This document shows positions 8,265 to 16,646 of a stretch of DNA of 64,000 nucleotides, piece by piece (position 1 is the first letter of the stretch; the number at the start of each line of letters is the position of its first letter). The notes beneath the pieces are model-generated. The model ran no database searches. It was given only the letters and a program-made list of their open reading frames with translations, and was not told where the DNA came from. Source of the DNA: Streptomyces nymphaeiformis. GTDB taxonomy: Bacteria > Actinomycetota > Actinomycetes > Streptomycetales > Streptomycetaceae. A program made the position numbers and the translations under genes. The stretch lies in assembly GCF_014203895.1 (NCBI RefSeq), contig NZ_JACHJY010000004.1, positions 248,001 through 312,000 on the forward strand, written 5' to 3'.

Positions 8265-9119
8265 TCAGGACGCGTAGAGCTTGATGGCGTCGGTGATGAA
8301 GTGCCGGCTCTGCTCCGGGGCGAGGGCCAGCGCCCGCAGCCGGGCGTGCGTCACGCTGTACTGCTGTACGTCGGACGCCTTCTCCAGGCAGAGGCCGCTG
8401 GTGAACCTCTCCAGATACACCACCGCCTCACGGGTGTCGGGGAACTCCAGGATGGAGAACTGTCCCGTCAGCCCTGGGTGAGCGCCCGTGCCGTGAGGGA
8501 GTACCTCGACGGTGATGTGCGGCTCGGTGCTGAGCGCGTGCAGGTGCTCCAGTTGCTCGCGCATGATCTCCCGGCTGCCGACGACACGCCGCAGGGCCGA
8601 TTCGTCCAGGACGACCCACAGATGCAACCGGCGGGCGAGGTCATAGATCCGGTACTGACGGCGGAGTCGCACCTTCAGTCGCGCGGCGGCCTGGTCGACC
8701 GTGACGAGGGGGATCGTTTCCTCAATGACCGCGGCGGCGTAGGCGGGGGTCTGCAGCAGGCCGGGGACCACCATGGCCTCGTAGGCTCGGATGGAGGCGG
8801 CGACCGCCTCCAGGTCGAGATAGACGCTATGGGGGATGTCACCGTAGGAGTGCCACCAGCCCTGACGGCTCGACTCCCTGGCCAGTGCTGTCAGGTGGTC
8901 GACGAGATGCTGGTCGGTGACGCCGTAGAGCACGCAGAGATCGCGTACGTCGCGGGGGCTGACCGCACGGCGACCCGTCTCCATGTGACTGACCTTGGCC
9001 TGGGAGATCAGCAGTTCCGCCGCGACCTGCGTGCCGGTCATACCGCGGTCCTCACGGAGCCGGCGCAGCTCCGCCCCCAGTCGTCGTCCTGTGACGGTGG
9101 GGTTGTTGTTCGCCGCCAT
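8265..9119 (-). CDS. XRE regulator with DUF5753 domain (orphan)
   Basis: A 284-aa protein. An N-terminal HTH lies at about residues 12-65 (LGAELRRLREDRGMTGTQVAAEL, then KVSHMETGRR). The DUF5753 domain follows from about 95 (YEAMVVPGLLQTPAYA, VVLDESALRR, LEFPDTREAVVYLE). In Streptomyces such regulators normally sit next to a small DUF397 gene and the pair is toxin-antitoxin-like. No DUF397 frame is found downstream (to 7804) or upstream (to 9366), so this copy is unpaired. The ATG at 9119 is well placed for the family. Confidence 0.85.
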   Translation of the reverse strand: MAANNNPTVTGRRLGAELRRLREDRGMTGTQVAAELLISQAKVSHMETGRRAVSPRDVRDLCVLYGVTDQHLVDHLTALARESSRQGWWHSYGDIPHSVYLDLEAVAASIRAYEAMVVPGLLQTPAYAAAVIEETIPLVTVDQAAARLKVRLRRQYRIYDLARRLHLWVVLDESALRRVVGSREIMREQLEHLHALSTEPHITVEVLPHGTGAHPGLTGQFSILEFPDTREAVVYLERFTSGLCLEKASDVQQYSVTHARLRALALAPEQSRHFITDAIKLYAS

Positions 9120-9417
9120 GGGCGGTGTACCTCCGGCTCCAAGCCACTACGTGCCCGAGCAGATTGGCATGGAGCACCGGTTGTTGATCACGCGCCGTGC
9201 CGCCGGTGTCGTGCGTCGGTAAAGAATTGTGACGATTCAATCTGCCCGGCGTCACCCGTACGGACCAGCGCTCCGGGGCCCACGGCGCCCTACGGCGCGC
9301 AAGCCGGGCCGCGGGGAGGGAACGGCGGCCAGGATCGGTGGGCGGATCAGTGAGCTCTTTCAGAGTGGCCACTGATCGAGTGACCCAGACCGAGTCAGGA
9401 TGAGGACCGCAACGCAC

Positions 9418-9477
9418 AGGGCTCCCGTGCCGTTGAGGGAGGTGTTCGAAGTCTCAACCCATCGGCACAGGAGCCCT
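9418..9477 (+). promoter_or_regulatory. Long hairpin in front of the transposase start
   Basis: Arms of 15 bases (9418-9432 and 9463-9477) pair at 14 positions, and a nested TTGAG/CTCAA extends the stem. The loop holds GGAGG. The structure ends one base before the TTG start and would lower translation when the element is read from outside. Confidence 0.6.
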
Positions 9478-9478
9478 G

Positions 9479-10228
9479 TTGGTTCCCTATCCTGCCGCAC
9501 TCGACCTGCCTCATGCTCTGGTCGAGTGGGTATCCATGCTCATCGTCACCCGTGAGGGTGACCGACGCTGCAAGCTGCCGCCCCACCAGCGCGCCCTCGT
9601 CGGCCTGGTCTACCTTCGCCGGCACGACACGCTCGCGCAGATCGCCGCCGGTTTCGGCATATCCGTCGGCACCGCCCACGCTTACGTCCAGGCCGTCGTC
9701 CAGCATCTGTCCGGCCGGGCGCCGGGCCTCCTGCGGGTCCTGCGCGAGGCCGATCCGGATTACGTTCTGCTCGACGGGACGCTCGCCGAGTGCGACCGGG
9801 TCGGCGACAGCCGGGCCGACTTCTCCCAGAAGCACCGCCGTCACGGCGTGAACGTGCAGGTCATCGCCGACCCCACCGGCAGGCTGCTGTGGATCTCACC
9901 CGCGCTGCCCGGCCGCACCCACGACCTGACCGCGGCCCGCACCCACCGCATCATCCGGATCTGCGAACGCCAGGGCGTCCCAGTCCTCGCCGACCGCGCC
10001 TACATCGGCGCCGGCCCCTGGGTGACCACACCGATCAGACGGCTCCCGAACCGGGACCTCACCACGACCCAGCAGACGATCAACCGGGCCCTGTCAGCGG
10101 CACGAGCACCGGTCGAACGCAGCGTCGCAAGGCTGAAGTCCTGGCGCATCTTCCGCAAAGCCCGCTGCAGCCCCAACCGCATGACAGCCATTGCCGCAGC
10201 CGTCCTCACCCTGGAGCGTCAACGCTGA
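9479..10228 (+). CDS. IS5-family DDE transposase
   Basis: A 249-aa protein. An N-terminal HTH-like region ([20 protein letters not shown]) precedes a DDE_Tnp_4 catalytic domain: [13 protein letters not shown] holds the first Asp, [11 protein letters not shown] and [11 protein letters not shown] the second acidic region, and [11 protein letters not shown] the final Glu. It catalyses cut-and-paste of its own element. The TTG at 9479 gives the family's usual length; the ATG at 9537 would lose about 19 residues. The frame is intact, so the element may still be active. Confidence 0.85.
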   Translation: MVPYPAALDLPHALVEWVSMLIVTREGDRRCKLPPHQRALVGLVYLRRHDTLAQIAAGFGISVGTAHAYVQAVVQHLSGRAPGLLRVLREADPDYVLLDGTLAECDRVGDSRADFSQKHRRHGVNVQVIADPTGRLLWISPALPGRTHDLTAARTHRIIRICERQGVPVLADRAYIGAGPWVTTPIRRLPNRDLTTTQQTINRALSAARAPVERSVARLKSWRIFRKARCSPNRMTAIAAAVLTLERQR

Positions 10229-10243
10229 AATTGCTCAGTGGGC

Positions 10244-10399
10244 GAAGCGGCGGGGTGCCACGGAGTTCACGCCGAGGTGGAGAACGGCGGAGATGAGCAC
10301 CAGTACGCCGGTGGAGAGGAGTCACAGCCCACCGCCGAGCGTCGAGCCGACGATGATCAGCGCGACCACAACCTCGGCGTCTGTGTCCGTGTTCTGCAT
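10244..10399 (-). pseudogene. Remnant of a small membrane protein cut by the insertion sequence
   Basis: From an ATG at 10399 the minus strand reads MQNTDTDAEVVVALIIVGSTL and stops early. The next frame continues with a second hydrophobic stretch, STGVLVLISAVLHLG, up to the insertion-sequence end. It looks like a two-helix small membrane protein broken by a frameshift and truncated by the element. The parent family is not recognised. Confidence 0.35.
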
Positions 10400-10738
10400 C
10401 GGGGCCTTCTGCGCTGACTCGGTGCCGCTGCCGGTGCCCCGGCGGGGCGAGCATCGGCTTCGAGGGCGCGACCCCGCCAAGCCCTTCCAGCGTGGCACAC
10501 CGGCTGTTCCCGGTCGTGGGTCGGCCTGGCGTTGTGCAGCCCATCGGTGCTGGTGTCCGCGTAGACGACTCGACTGCGCCCCCGATGTCCTGTGGCCGGC
10601 ACCCCCTACCGCGCCATGGCCCGTCTGAGCCGCCCGGCATTGACGTTCACGGGCTCCACCGCCGCCGCCCGGGACTCGACGCCGCGGCCGGGCGCGTCCA
10701 TGAGAGCACCTCGGCTCTGCAGCCGAGGCCCCGTGGCA

Positions 10739-10869
10739 TCGTGCCCCGTCCGTGCCCTTCGGAACGGTGAACAGCGGTCAACACGGGTATCGCCGGATCA
10801 CCGAAAGGAGCCGCGAGAAGGGGCGTTTTCGCAGGTCAGAAACCTTCTGATCGGTGCCGGCTTCGGTGA
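10739..10869 (+). repeat. 131-bp arm preceding partial tRNA-Gly, copy 2
   Basis: Same length and position relative to the partial tRNA as the copies at 4011 and 20885, but the most diverged of the three. The right half of the GGTGA-N7-TCACC palindrome reads TCAAC here. Confidence 0.65.
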
Positions 10870-10947
10870 TTCCCAAGCTTATAGCGCGGGTTCGATTCCC
10901 GTCATCCGCTCCAAGGCAAAGCCCCAGGTCGGAGACCCGGGGCCTTT
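10870..10947 (+). repeat. Partial tRNA-Gly 3' end plus terminator (att-like), copy 2
   Basis: 10870-10909 is identical to the tRNA-Gly 3' half of the intact gene. A hairpin at about 10917-10947 replaces the terminator, and similarity to the tRNA flank (GTTGTCCAGATCTCTCAGGG) runs to about 10968. No 5' half is present. Confidence 0.85.
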
Positions 10948-11269
10948 GTGTTGTCCAGATCTCTCAGGGTCCCTGCACGGGACTCGGGGTCACCGACCAC
11001 CCGACGGCCCGTGTTGAGCTCGGGGTCAGCCCCTCCGGAACCGGACCGGTGTCGGGGTCGACGTCTGCACGGCGGAGTTCGGCCAGTTCCTCTGGCATGG
11101 AGGCGAAGCCCCCAGCAGGACCATCAGCAGCCAGCGGATGCCCATGGCTTCGGCAAACGCGAGGACCTCGACCGTGGCCACGCGCCGCCTGTCGGCCGCC
11201 GGCACCCACCTCGGGGGCACCGCCCACGGCCTCTTCTGGCCTCCGGCACCGACCCCGCCCCAGGACATT
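10948..11269. other. Spacer without a supported gene
   Basis: Apart from about 20 bp of tRNA-flank similarity at its start, I see no coding frame, hairpin or repeat that stands out. It may hold further decayed sequence belonging to the serine-hydrolase remnant that follows. Confidence 0.4.
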
Positions 11270-11440
11270 CTGATCCACTACGGCCTCACTGGCACGGCAC
11301 GTGGATCAGCCCCACCCAAGACCGGTGGGCCGTCCTCCTCACCGACAAGCTCCGCTTCAACCGCCCGCGAACCCCTCGCCGCCGTCCGCGACACCTTCCG
11401 GGCAACCGCCTTCGCCGCGGAGGGCCCGCGGACGACGTAG
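11270..11440 (+). pseudogene. C-terminal remnant of a serine hydrolase (beta-lactamase-like)
   Basis: Across two frames one can read HYGLTGT, then DRWAVLLTDKLRFNR, then EPLAAVRDTFRATAFA. This matches the C-terminal end of Streptomyces class C beta-lactamase-like serine hydrolases (G-x-TGT followed by WAVLLTDK). At least two frameshifts are needed and the rest of the gene is missing, so no product is expected. Confidence 0.45.
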
Positions 11441-11709
11441 GTGCATCGAATGGTGGCTGACCTCTTCCTTGCGCAGCGTGCGTTCCTTGCGCAGCATGCG
11501 CTCCATGAGACGGGCTCCTGACAGCAGGCGGGAGGACGGGGATCGCGCCCGTCCTCGGCATTGAAGGGATGGCCGCCTCCGACGCCGCCACATCGGGACG
11601 GGCGTCACCCGTGTGCCTCGCTTCGCGGTCGACCTGATGCAGACGGTCGCTGTCCGTGTGAGCGTGATCCGAGGGAGTCCGTACCCACGCATCAGGAGGA
11701 GTCGCCGTC

Positions 11710-11907
11710 ATGGGCGGTAAGCAGGACAAGCATCAGGAGCCGGGCAAGGGCCGCGAGGCACAAGGTCACCAGCGACCGGGAGACCCCGCGCACCCCCAGC
11801 CGGGCAAGCAGTCCCGCGAACGGGGACAGAAGCAGGGCCAGAAGGAGACCTCGCGCCGCGAGGACGACCTGCTGCGCGAAGAGGACCTTCACGACGAGCC
11901 GCTTTGA
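11710..11907 (+). CDS. Small hydrophilic protein, 65 aa
   Basis: The ATG follows AGGAGGAGTCGCCGTC, a strong ribosome binding site. The product is Gln/Lys/Glu rich with no hydrophobic stretch, beginning MGGKQDKHQEPGKGREAQG. It resembles short disordered stress-type proteins, but no family is recognised. Codon use is ordinary for the genome. Confidence 0.5.
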   Translation: MGGKQDKHQEPGKGREAQGHQRPGDPAHPQPGKQSRERGQKQGQKETSRREDDLLREEDLHDEPL

Positions 11908-11995
11908 CCAGAGCAGCACTCGTCCACGGAGATCGCAAGACTTGGTCGCCGGTGACCGCCGGCAGCACACGATCACCTGATGAGCAGGGGACGTT

Positions 11996-12759
11996 GTGAC
12001 ACGACAGGTCATTCCGCACGACGTCATGGGCACCGGCTCCGAGCAAGCCCTCCTGCTCCACAACTGGTTCGGCGACCGGTCGAGCTTCGACCCGATGCGC
12101 GAATACTCGAACGGGGACGCGTTCAGCTACGCGTTCCTGGACTGCCGCGGCTACGGCGAGGCGATCGACGCCGACGGCGCGTTCACGATGGACGAGGTCG
12201 CCGGGGATGCCTTGGCCGTGGCCGACCATCTGGCTGGGAGTCCTTCTCGGTCATCGGCCACTCCACGGGCGCCGATGCGGCCTGACTGATGCTGCTGGAG
12301 ACCCCGCCGCGCATCCGCTCGATCATCGGCATCTCGCCGGTACCCGCGTCCGGCTTCCCGCTCGAAGGGGAGATGCGGGAGCTGTTCGCCGGGGCCGCGA
12401 AGAATCCCGGCAACTGCAGGGCGATCATCGACAACACCACCGGCGGGCTGCGCGATGACGCCTGGCTGGACGGGATGGTGAGCCGCTCGGTGGGACGTTC
12501 CTCGGCGACGGCCTTTCGCGCGTACCCGGACTCCTGGGCGCGTGTCGACTTCCACGAGCGGGTGAAGGACAACCCGGTCCCCGTCCTCCTCCTCGCCGGC
12601 GCGAACGACCCCGCGCTGGGGCCCGGGGCCATGCGAGCGACCTGGATCCAGTGGTATCCGAATGCTCAGCTGGAGGTGCTCCCGGACACGGGACACCACG
12701 CACCGGAGGAGTCCCCCGAGGCCGTCGCCGCGGCCATCGAGCGACACCTCGGCCGCTGA
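11996..12759 (+). pseudogene. Alpha/beta hydrolase, broken by a frameshift and a stop
   Basis: The GTG at 11996 follows CAGGGGACGTT. Residues 1-80 (LLLHNWFGDRSSFDP, FLDCRGYGEA) run in one frame. The frame changes near 12230, after which the nucleophile elbow GHSTG appears. A TGA follows at 12283-12285, and the rest of the fold (PVPVLLLAGANDP, LPDTGHHAPEE with the catalytic His) continues to 12759. Both lesions lie around the elbow, so the protein is not made in one piece. Confidence 0.8.
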
Positions 12760-12849
12760 GGGTTCAGGATCGGGCTGTCGGGTCGGCGCTGACACCGTCG
12801 CACACCGCGAACGCAAGACCTGTCGAGAACAGGTACTCCACGTCCTGTA

Positions 12850-12935
12850 GGAAGCCGTCAAAGGCAACCGCCTCCTCGGCCTCCCTCACCCACCGGGGAA
12901 TCCGCCGTATGGAGGCCGAAGAAGAACGCGGCTGA
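12850..12935 (+). pseudogene. Deleted remnant of the 90-aa module protein
   Basis: The DNA matches the start of the 90-aa gene at 19467 (AAAGGCAACCGCCTCCTCGG) and then jumps to its last 17 codons (ending ATGGAGGCCGAAGAAGAAC and TGA), with the frame changed at the join. About 150 bp of the gene are missing. It marks a former copy of the stress module here. Confidence 0.7.
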
Positions 12936-13091
12936 ACCGGACCGTCCGAGGGCCCGCCTTCTCTCCCGACCTGTCCGGCCCGCAGTCATACAATGGGACA
13001 TGGATCGAGCACGCTCACGTGTGACGATCCGGAAGGGCGGCCTCGGCGGAGTGAATGCGCTGGGGCCGTTGTGACGACCGCCGCCATGAGG
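12936..13091 (+). repeat. Conserved post-module segment, copy A
   Basis: It follows the remnant directly and aligns over about 150 bp with 19740-19892. The best-kept parts are TACAAT, CACGTGTGACGATCCGGAAG and a short frame GTGAATGCGC(C/T)GGGGCCG ending in TGA (7 aa). The function is unknown; a promoter or leader is possible. It converges with the gene ending at 13108. Confidence 0.55.
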
Positions 13092-13107
13092 CCCGCGTCG
13101 CCCTACG

Positions 13108-13590
13108 TCATGTCGCCGCCCGGTGCTGGTGACCCACCTCGCGCGCGAGGTCCAGTACGAGGAAGCGGTCGAGGAAGGCGAACCTCTCGAACTCGGCACC
13201 GGACGGGACGTCGACGCGGACCCCGCCGACCGCGTCCTGTGCGGCGGTTCCGTACGCGTGGACGTGTACGTCGGCAGCGGCGCGGAGCGTTCCGTCCGGA
13301 TGGTGAACACCGCCGATGGCCGGCGGGTGGACGTCAAGAGCGGACATGGCGCGATCAAGCACCTGGGCTTGCTCAGGAGGCAGGTCCGGCGTGGTGAGGA
13401 ACGTGCTGGACTGCAGGCCGTTCAGCTCCGCCGTACGCGCCAGTACGTCACCGACCAGGAGCACCCGCAGGTCCGTCATACCGATCCCGGCGTCGCTGAC
13501 CGGCAGGTGGACGCAGACGCTCAGCAGATGGCGGCGTACGGAGGGAATCTCCACGGGGCGGCCGGTACGGGTGTCGACGATGCGCAGCAT
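13108..13590 (-). CDS. Unknown protein of the MLRI(V/F)D-RTG type, 160 aa
   Basis: It begins MLRIVDTRTGRPVEI, then DLRVLLVGDVLARTAELNGL and ALDVHPP. This resembles a Streptomyces family of small cytoplasmic proteins that look like the nucleotide-binding start of cysteinyl-tRNA synthetase-type proteins; I name that from memory of the family pattern, not from a search. It lacks a full synthetase. It lies 21 bp behind the small membrane gene in the DUF5994/PRC operon. Confidence 0.6.
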   Translation of the reverse strand: MLRIVDTRTGRPVEIPSVRRHLLSVCVHLPVSDAGIGMTDLRVLLVGDVLARTAELNGLQSSTFLTTPDLPPEQAQVLDRAMSALDVHPPAIGGVHHPDGTLRAAADVHVHAYGTAAQDAVGGVRVDVPSGAEFERFAFLDRFLVLDLAREVGHQHRAAT

Positions 13591-13611
13591 GATGCGGAGA
13601 CCGTCGCCGAG

Positions 13612-13782
13612 TCACCGGAGCGGGCGGTGGCGGGCGGAGCGGCGGGTGCGCAGGGCCATGTAGAGGAGGTCTGCCACGAGTACCGCGATGCCGATGAAGA
13701 GCAGGAAGAGGAGTCCGTCGGCGACGGCGCCGATGAGGCCCAGGATGATGGCGACGATGATCAGGGCGAGGAAGAGTGTCAT
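13612..13782 (-). CDS. Small membrane protein of the stress module, 56 aa, copy I
   Basis: The product is two hydrophobic segments and a basic tail: MTLFLALIIVAIILGLIGAV, then a short loop, then LLFLLFIGIAVLVADLLYMA and RTRRSARHRPLR. It is 76-77% identical by eye to the copy at 22111, in the same position behind a PRC-barrel gene. Small proteins of this shape are frequent in stress regulons, but no function is assigned. Confidence 0.8.
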   Translation of the reverse strand: MTLFLALIIVAIILGLIGAVADGLLFLLFIGIAVLVADLLYMALRTRRSARHRPLR

Positions 13783-13809
13783 GGGGACCGCCTCCCGGGC
13801 GTCGGGTGC

Positions 13810-14166
13810 TCAGCGTCGGGCGAGTTGGCGTTCGCCGTTCGCACCGGGTTCGTAAGCGAGGCCGTAGTGACGGAAGACGGCTTCCTCGTCCTCGAAGGGC
13901 AGGACACCGTCCGTGCCGATGGAGGGGCTTCGTTTCACCATTCTCCTGTCGTGGGCGACGCGCACGTACCCCGGGCCCACCGTCGCCCCTTCCAGGGGGA
14001 CGAACACCAGGCGGTGCCGGGTGGGCAGGCCGACGCGGACCGTGGCCATGGCCGGTTCGTCGGTGCTGGTGTCGACGTAGACGGATTCCAGTTCGCCGAT
14101 CTTGTGGCCGCCGGGGTCCACCACGTCCTGGTTGCGCCACTCGCGGATGTCCGCCGTCTGGATCAC
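13810..14166 (-). CDS. PRC-barrel domain protein, copy I
   Basis: A 118-aa protein starting at a GTG with GGAGGAG five bases upstream. The PRC-barrel beta-strands are visible as DVVDPGGHKIGELESVYVDTST, ATVRVG and HRLVFVPLEGATVGPGYVRV, then a short C-terminal part ending GANGERQLARR. PRC-barrels are small adaptor domains in ribosome maturation and photosynthetic reaction centres; stand-alone forms are often stress-induced. It overlaps the DUF5994 gene by 4 bp, so translation is coupled. The paralogue is at 22312. Confidence 0.85.
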   Translation of the reverse strand: MIQTADIREWRNQDVVDPGGHKIGELESVYVDTSTDEPAMATVRVGLPTRHRLVFVPLEGATVGPGYVRVAHDRRMVKRSPSIGTDGVLPFEDEEAVFRHYGLAYEPGANGERQLARR

Positions 14167-14654
14167 GCCGCTCCTCCGTCCTCGGTCGTCGGTGGGGGAA
14201 GCGGGGCGACGAGGAGCTCGGTGGCCTGCGTGATGTTGTCGGCGCGGACCGCGCGGGCCATGGCCGTGCGGGCGGCATCGGGTTCCGTGTCCGGCGGCAC
14301 CACCATCAGCGCGAAGTGGTCCTTGTCGCCCCGGGTGATCAGGACGGTGTCGTCGCCGACGGGGAAGGAGTCGAGGTGCACGACCCGGTCGTCGATGACC
14401 AGTCGGGTCGGAATCGCGTCCCACGCGCTGGCGTCCAGGCCGACCCGGGTGATGGGCCCGAGGTGTCCGGTCAGGACGGACACCAGTGCGGGGACCTCCT
14501 GCTCCACGTCTCGGGTGCGCGGCCACCAGGCCCCGTCGAGGACGCCCTGCCGGGAGGGCGTCGTCTCCAGCCGGAGCAGCGCCGTACCGGGTCGTACCGC
14601 CTGGTGGATCTCGTCCGGCAGGAGCAACGGGGGCGGGATGTCGGAGTTGGCCAT
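14163..14654 (-). CDS. DUF5994-family protein, long-side type, copy I
   Basis: A 163-aa protein. Family landmarks are LLPDEIHQAVRPGTALLRLE, GVLDGAWWPRTRDVEQEVP, a segment LGPITRVGLDASAWD, and DKDHFALMVVPPDTEPDAA. The DGAWWPR-R core is shared with the short-side paralogues on the other strand. No enzyme motif is visible. It is the first gene of an operon with PRC-barrel, small membrane protein and the 160-aa protein; the divergent DUF5994 operon begins 308 bp away. Confidence 0.82.
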   Translation of the reverse strand: MANSDIPPPLLLPDEIHQAVRPGTALLRLETTPSRQGVLDGAWWPRTRDVEQEVPALVSVLTGHLGPITRVGLDASAWDAIPTRLVIDDRVVHLDSFPVGDDTVLITRGDKDHFALMVVPPDTEPDAARTAMARAVRADNITQATELLVAPLPPPTTEDGGAA

Positions 14655-14962
14655 GGTGGATCCGCCCGTCTACGGGTGAGGTGCCGCGGCCCGCCACGGC
14701 CGCGCCCGGGAGGGGCGACAGGCCGTCGGCAGGGCGACTGGGCCGTCATCTCACGGTAACCCCGGCTACCGCGTGTCCGCCCGGCGCCGCACACTCGTTC
14801 GCACAAAACGGAAGTATCTCCCCTTATCAGGCCGAAAACGGCCTGCTCGGACGTACCCTGGAAGTACCGGAAGTACTTCGAGCACCAGCTTCCACGCAGG
14901 TGACATTTCCGGGGAACACGAAAAACCGGGCTGCCGACGGGCAGCCCGGGGGCAGGTCCGCC
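14655..14962. promoter_or_regulatory. Divergent control region of module copy I
   Basis: Just before the plus-strand start is a stem (CGGGCTGCC / GGGCAGCCCG) that recurs in altered sequence but the same place in the other two modules. On the minus-strand side GGTTACCGTGAGA recurs as GTACCGTGAGACC in copy III. Both point to conserved promoters or leaders. The GGGTTACC and GAGTACC boxes loosely resemble SigB-type -10 elements, which is inference. Confidence 0.45.
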
Positions 14963-15541
14963 ATGACCACCACCCTCGACAGGACAGCGAACCGCGCCCT
15001 CACCCCAGGACTTCCGGCCCGGTTGTCGCTCACCCCTAAGACCACGCTCGCCGGTCGGCTCGACGGCGCCTGGTGGCCCCGTTCGCGCGACCTGGCAGCC
15101 GAGCTGCCGCCGCTTGCCGACGCCCTCGAAGGACGCTGGGGCCGCATCACCCGCGTCCTGGTGAACCCCGGCCACTGGCCCGTCGTCCCGCACAAGGTCG
15201 CCGTCACCGGCCACGTCCTGCACGTGGGCTGGTTCACCGAGCAGGACCCGGACAAGATCATCCTGCTGTCCTACACGACCGGCCGCTGCGACCTGCTCGT
15301 GATTCCGCCCGAGACCGAACCCGCCTCCGCGGCCCGGCTGATGACCGCCGCCGCCGTCCCCGGCAGCGTCCTCACCGCGGGCTCGCTGATGTCCGGCGAG
15401 GCCGCGACCGGCCGCCGTATGCGGGAGGCACGGAGCAGCGAAGACGCCTGGGAGACCGACGGCGGGGCCGCCCCGACTCCCCAGCCGCACCCCGTGGTCG
15501 GCGCGCGGATGATTCCGCTGCCGGGACACACCGGGAGGTGA
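14963..15541 (+). CDS. DUF5994-family protein, short-side type, copy I
   Basis: A 192-aa protein. The core is LDGAWWPRSRDLAAELPPL, WGRITRVLVNPGHWPVVPHK, HVGWFTEQDPDKIILLSYTTGRCDLLVIPP, EDAWETDGG and a C-terminal VVGARMIPLP. It is nearly identical over long stretches to the copy at 18509. The start ATG at 14963 follows GGCAGG and the conserved leader hairpin. It heads an operon with the 69-, 88- and 90-aa genes. Function unknown; no signal peptide, so it is presumably cytoplasmic. Confidence 0.82.
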   Translation: MTTTLDRTANRALTPGLPARLSLTPKTTLAGRLDGAWWPRSRDLAAELPPLADALEGRWGRITRVLVNPGHWPVVPHKVAVTGHVLHVGWFTEQDPDKIILLSYTTGRCDLLVIPPETEPASAARLMTAAAVPGSVLTAGSLMSGEAATGRRMREARSSEDAWETDGGAAPTPQPHPVVGARMIPLPGHTGR

Positions 15542-15545
15542 GGAC

Positions 15546-15755
15546 GTGGAGACCGTGATCACGCTCCTGGCAGCCGCACTTCTGATCGCGCTCGGCACAC
15601 GCCTGATCCACCGGCTGAACGCCCAGCACGACGCACGCATAGCGGCCCACCACTTCGACGACCCCTACCCCTCCCTCAGTCGTCCCCCCGGCCACAGCCA
15701 CCCCGGGCCGCCCGAACGGATCGCCGATCGCCGGCCCGCGGGCACCTGGCCCTGA
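15546..15755 (+). CDS. Single-pass small membrane protein, 69 aa, copy I
   Basis: The GTG start lies 4 bp after the DUF5994 stop. An N-terminal helix (TVITLLAAALLIALGTRLI) is followed by HRLNAQHDARIAAHHFDDPYP and a Pro-rich tail ending in TWP. The block RLNAQHDARIAA is unchanged in the copy at 19065. It is likely an inner-membrane protein with a short cytoplasmic tail. Role unknown. Confidence 0.75.
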   Translation: METVITLLAAALLIALGTRLIHRLNAQHDARIAAHHFDDPYPSLSRPPGHSHPGPPERIADRRPAGTWP

Positions 15756-15868
15756 CCTGCCTGACCCCAGACCACTCCTCCGGCCGAAGGCCGCGGGTGG
15801 GGCACCCGACACCAGGGACAACCCACCCGCCGGCCTCTCGCTTTTTGTCCCGAACGGAGCACGCCGTC

Positions 15869-16135
15869 TTGCACCCCACCGAGAACGAACCACTGCCGCA
15901 GGCCGAACACGCCGAGATCCGTATCGTCTCCGCCACGCCCGCGGCCGCCCGTGCGGTCGCCGAAGTGATCCGCCGGTGCTTCGCGGGCGCGGAGCAGCGC
16001 AGCTACCCCGTGCCGGGCGGCGGCACACGGCTCCACCTCACCGTCGACACCGAGACCGCCGCCGGACCCGCCCGCACCTGGCTCGCCACCAGCAGACCTC
16101 CCACCGGCACCGGCCCCCACACCGAGGAGCCCTGA
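15869..16135 (+). CDS. Small cytoplasmic protein, 88 aa
   Basis: It reads MHPTENEPLPQAEHAEIRIVSATPAAARAVAEVIRRCFAGAEQ and then GGGTRLHLTVDTETAAGPARTWL, an alternation of helix and strand. The start is taken as the TTG at 15869, with CGGAGC upstream. The copy II equivalent at 19309 has lost its first half. No known domain is recognised. Confidence 0.6.
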   Translation: MHPTENEPLPQAEHAEIRIVSATPAAARAVAEVIRRCFAGAEQRSYPVPGGGTRLHLTVDTETAAGPARTWLATSRPPTGTGPHTEEP

Positions 16136-16177
16136 CCGGCCACGAACGACACCACACGACGACAGGACCACGCGGCC

Positions 16178-16450
16178 ATGGCGACACTCCACGAGCGGCA
16201 GCGGTACCGCCGGCAGATCCTCCAGGCCCTCTACACGGCCGCCGAAGGCAACCGCCTGCTCGGCGTCGCCGGAGCCGCGCTCAACCACGACCTGCGCATC
16301 CCGGAGCAGGACCTCGCCGCCGCCTGCTCCTACCTCGCGGGCGAGGGGCTGGTCACCGTCGACTGGGAGCCGGGAAACACACCCGCGATGGTCTCGCTCA
16401 CCCACCAGGGCATCCGCGTCATGGAAGCGGAGGAGGAAGAGGGCGGCTGA
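16178..16450 (+). CDS. 90-aa winged-helix-like protein, copy I
   Basis: The ATG follows a GGACCACGCGGCC leader. The sequence RYRRQILQALYTAAEGNRLLGV..., LRIPEQDLAAACSYLAGEGLVTVDWEPGNTP, VSLTHQGIRVMEAEEEE reads like a small winged helix: helix, helix, recognition helix, two-strand wing. Such folds usually bind DNA or partner proteins. It is about 80% identical by eye to the protein at 19467, with a deleted remnant at 12850. Last gene of its module. Confidence 0.75.
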   Translation: MATLHERQRYRRQILQALYTAAEGNRLLGVAGAALNHDLRIPEQDLAAACSYLAGEGLVTVDWEPGNTPAMVSLTHQGIRVMEAEEEEGG

Positions 16451-16646
16451 ACCGGTCCGCCTCCGGTCACCGGCAACCTGCGTCCCCGCACGGCGTCCCT
16501 GTGGCGTGACCTGCCGCCGAGGAGCATCCTGGAGGCCACATCTCTGGTGCGGGCCGCTCCGGAACCCGGTCGCCGCGCGGTCGCGGCACCCCGCCCCGTA
16601 CGGCAGGACCGGGCGAGGTCATCGCCGCTCGGTTGGAGGCAACGGG

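Larger units (their letters stand above)
9367..10243 (+). mobile_element. IS5-family (ISL2-like) insertion sequence
   Basis: About 0.88 kb around one DDE transposase. Candidate ends are CCACTGATCGA at 9369-9379 and the inverted TTGCTCAGTGG at 10231-10241 (9 of 11 match). Length and gene content fit the group. The target-site duplication could not be fixed, so the ends are approximate. The right end cuts into a small membrane-protein remnant. Confidence 0.65.
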
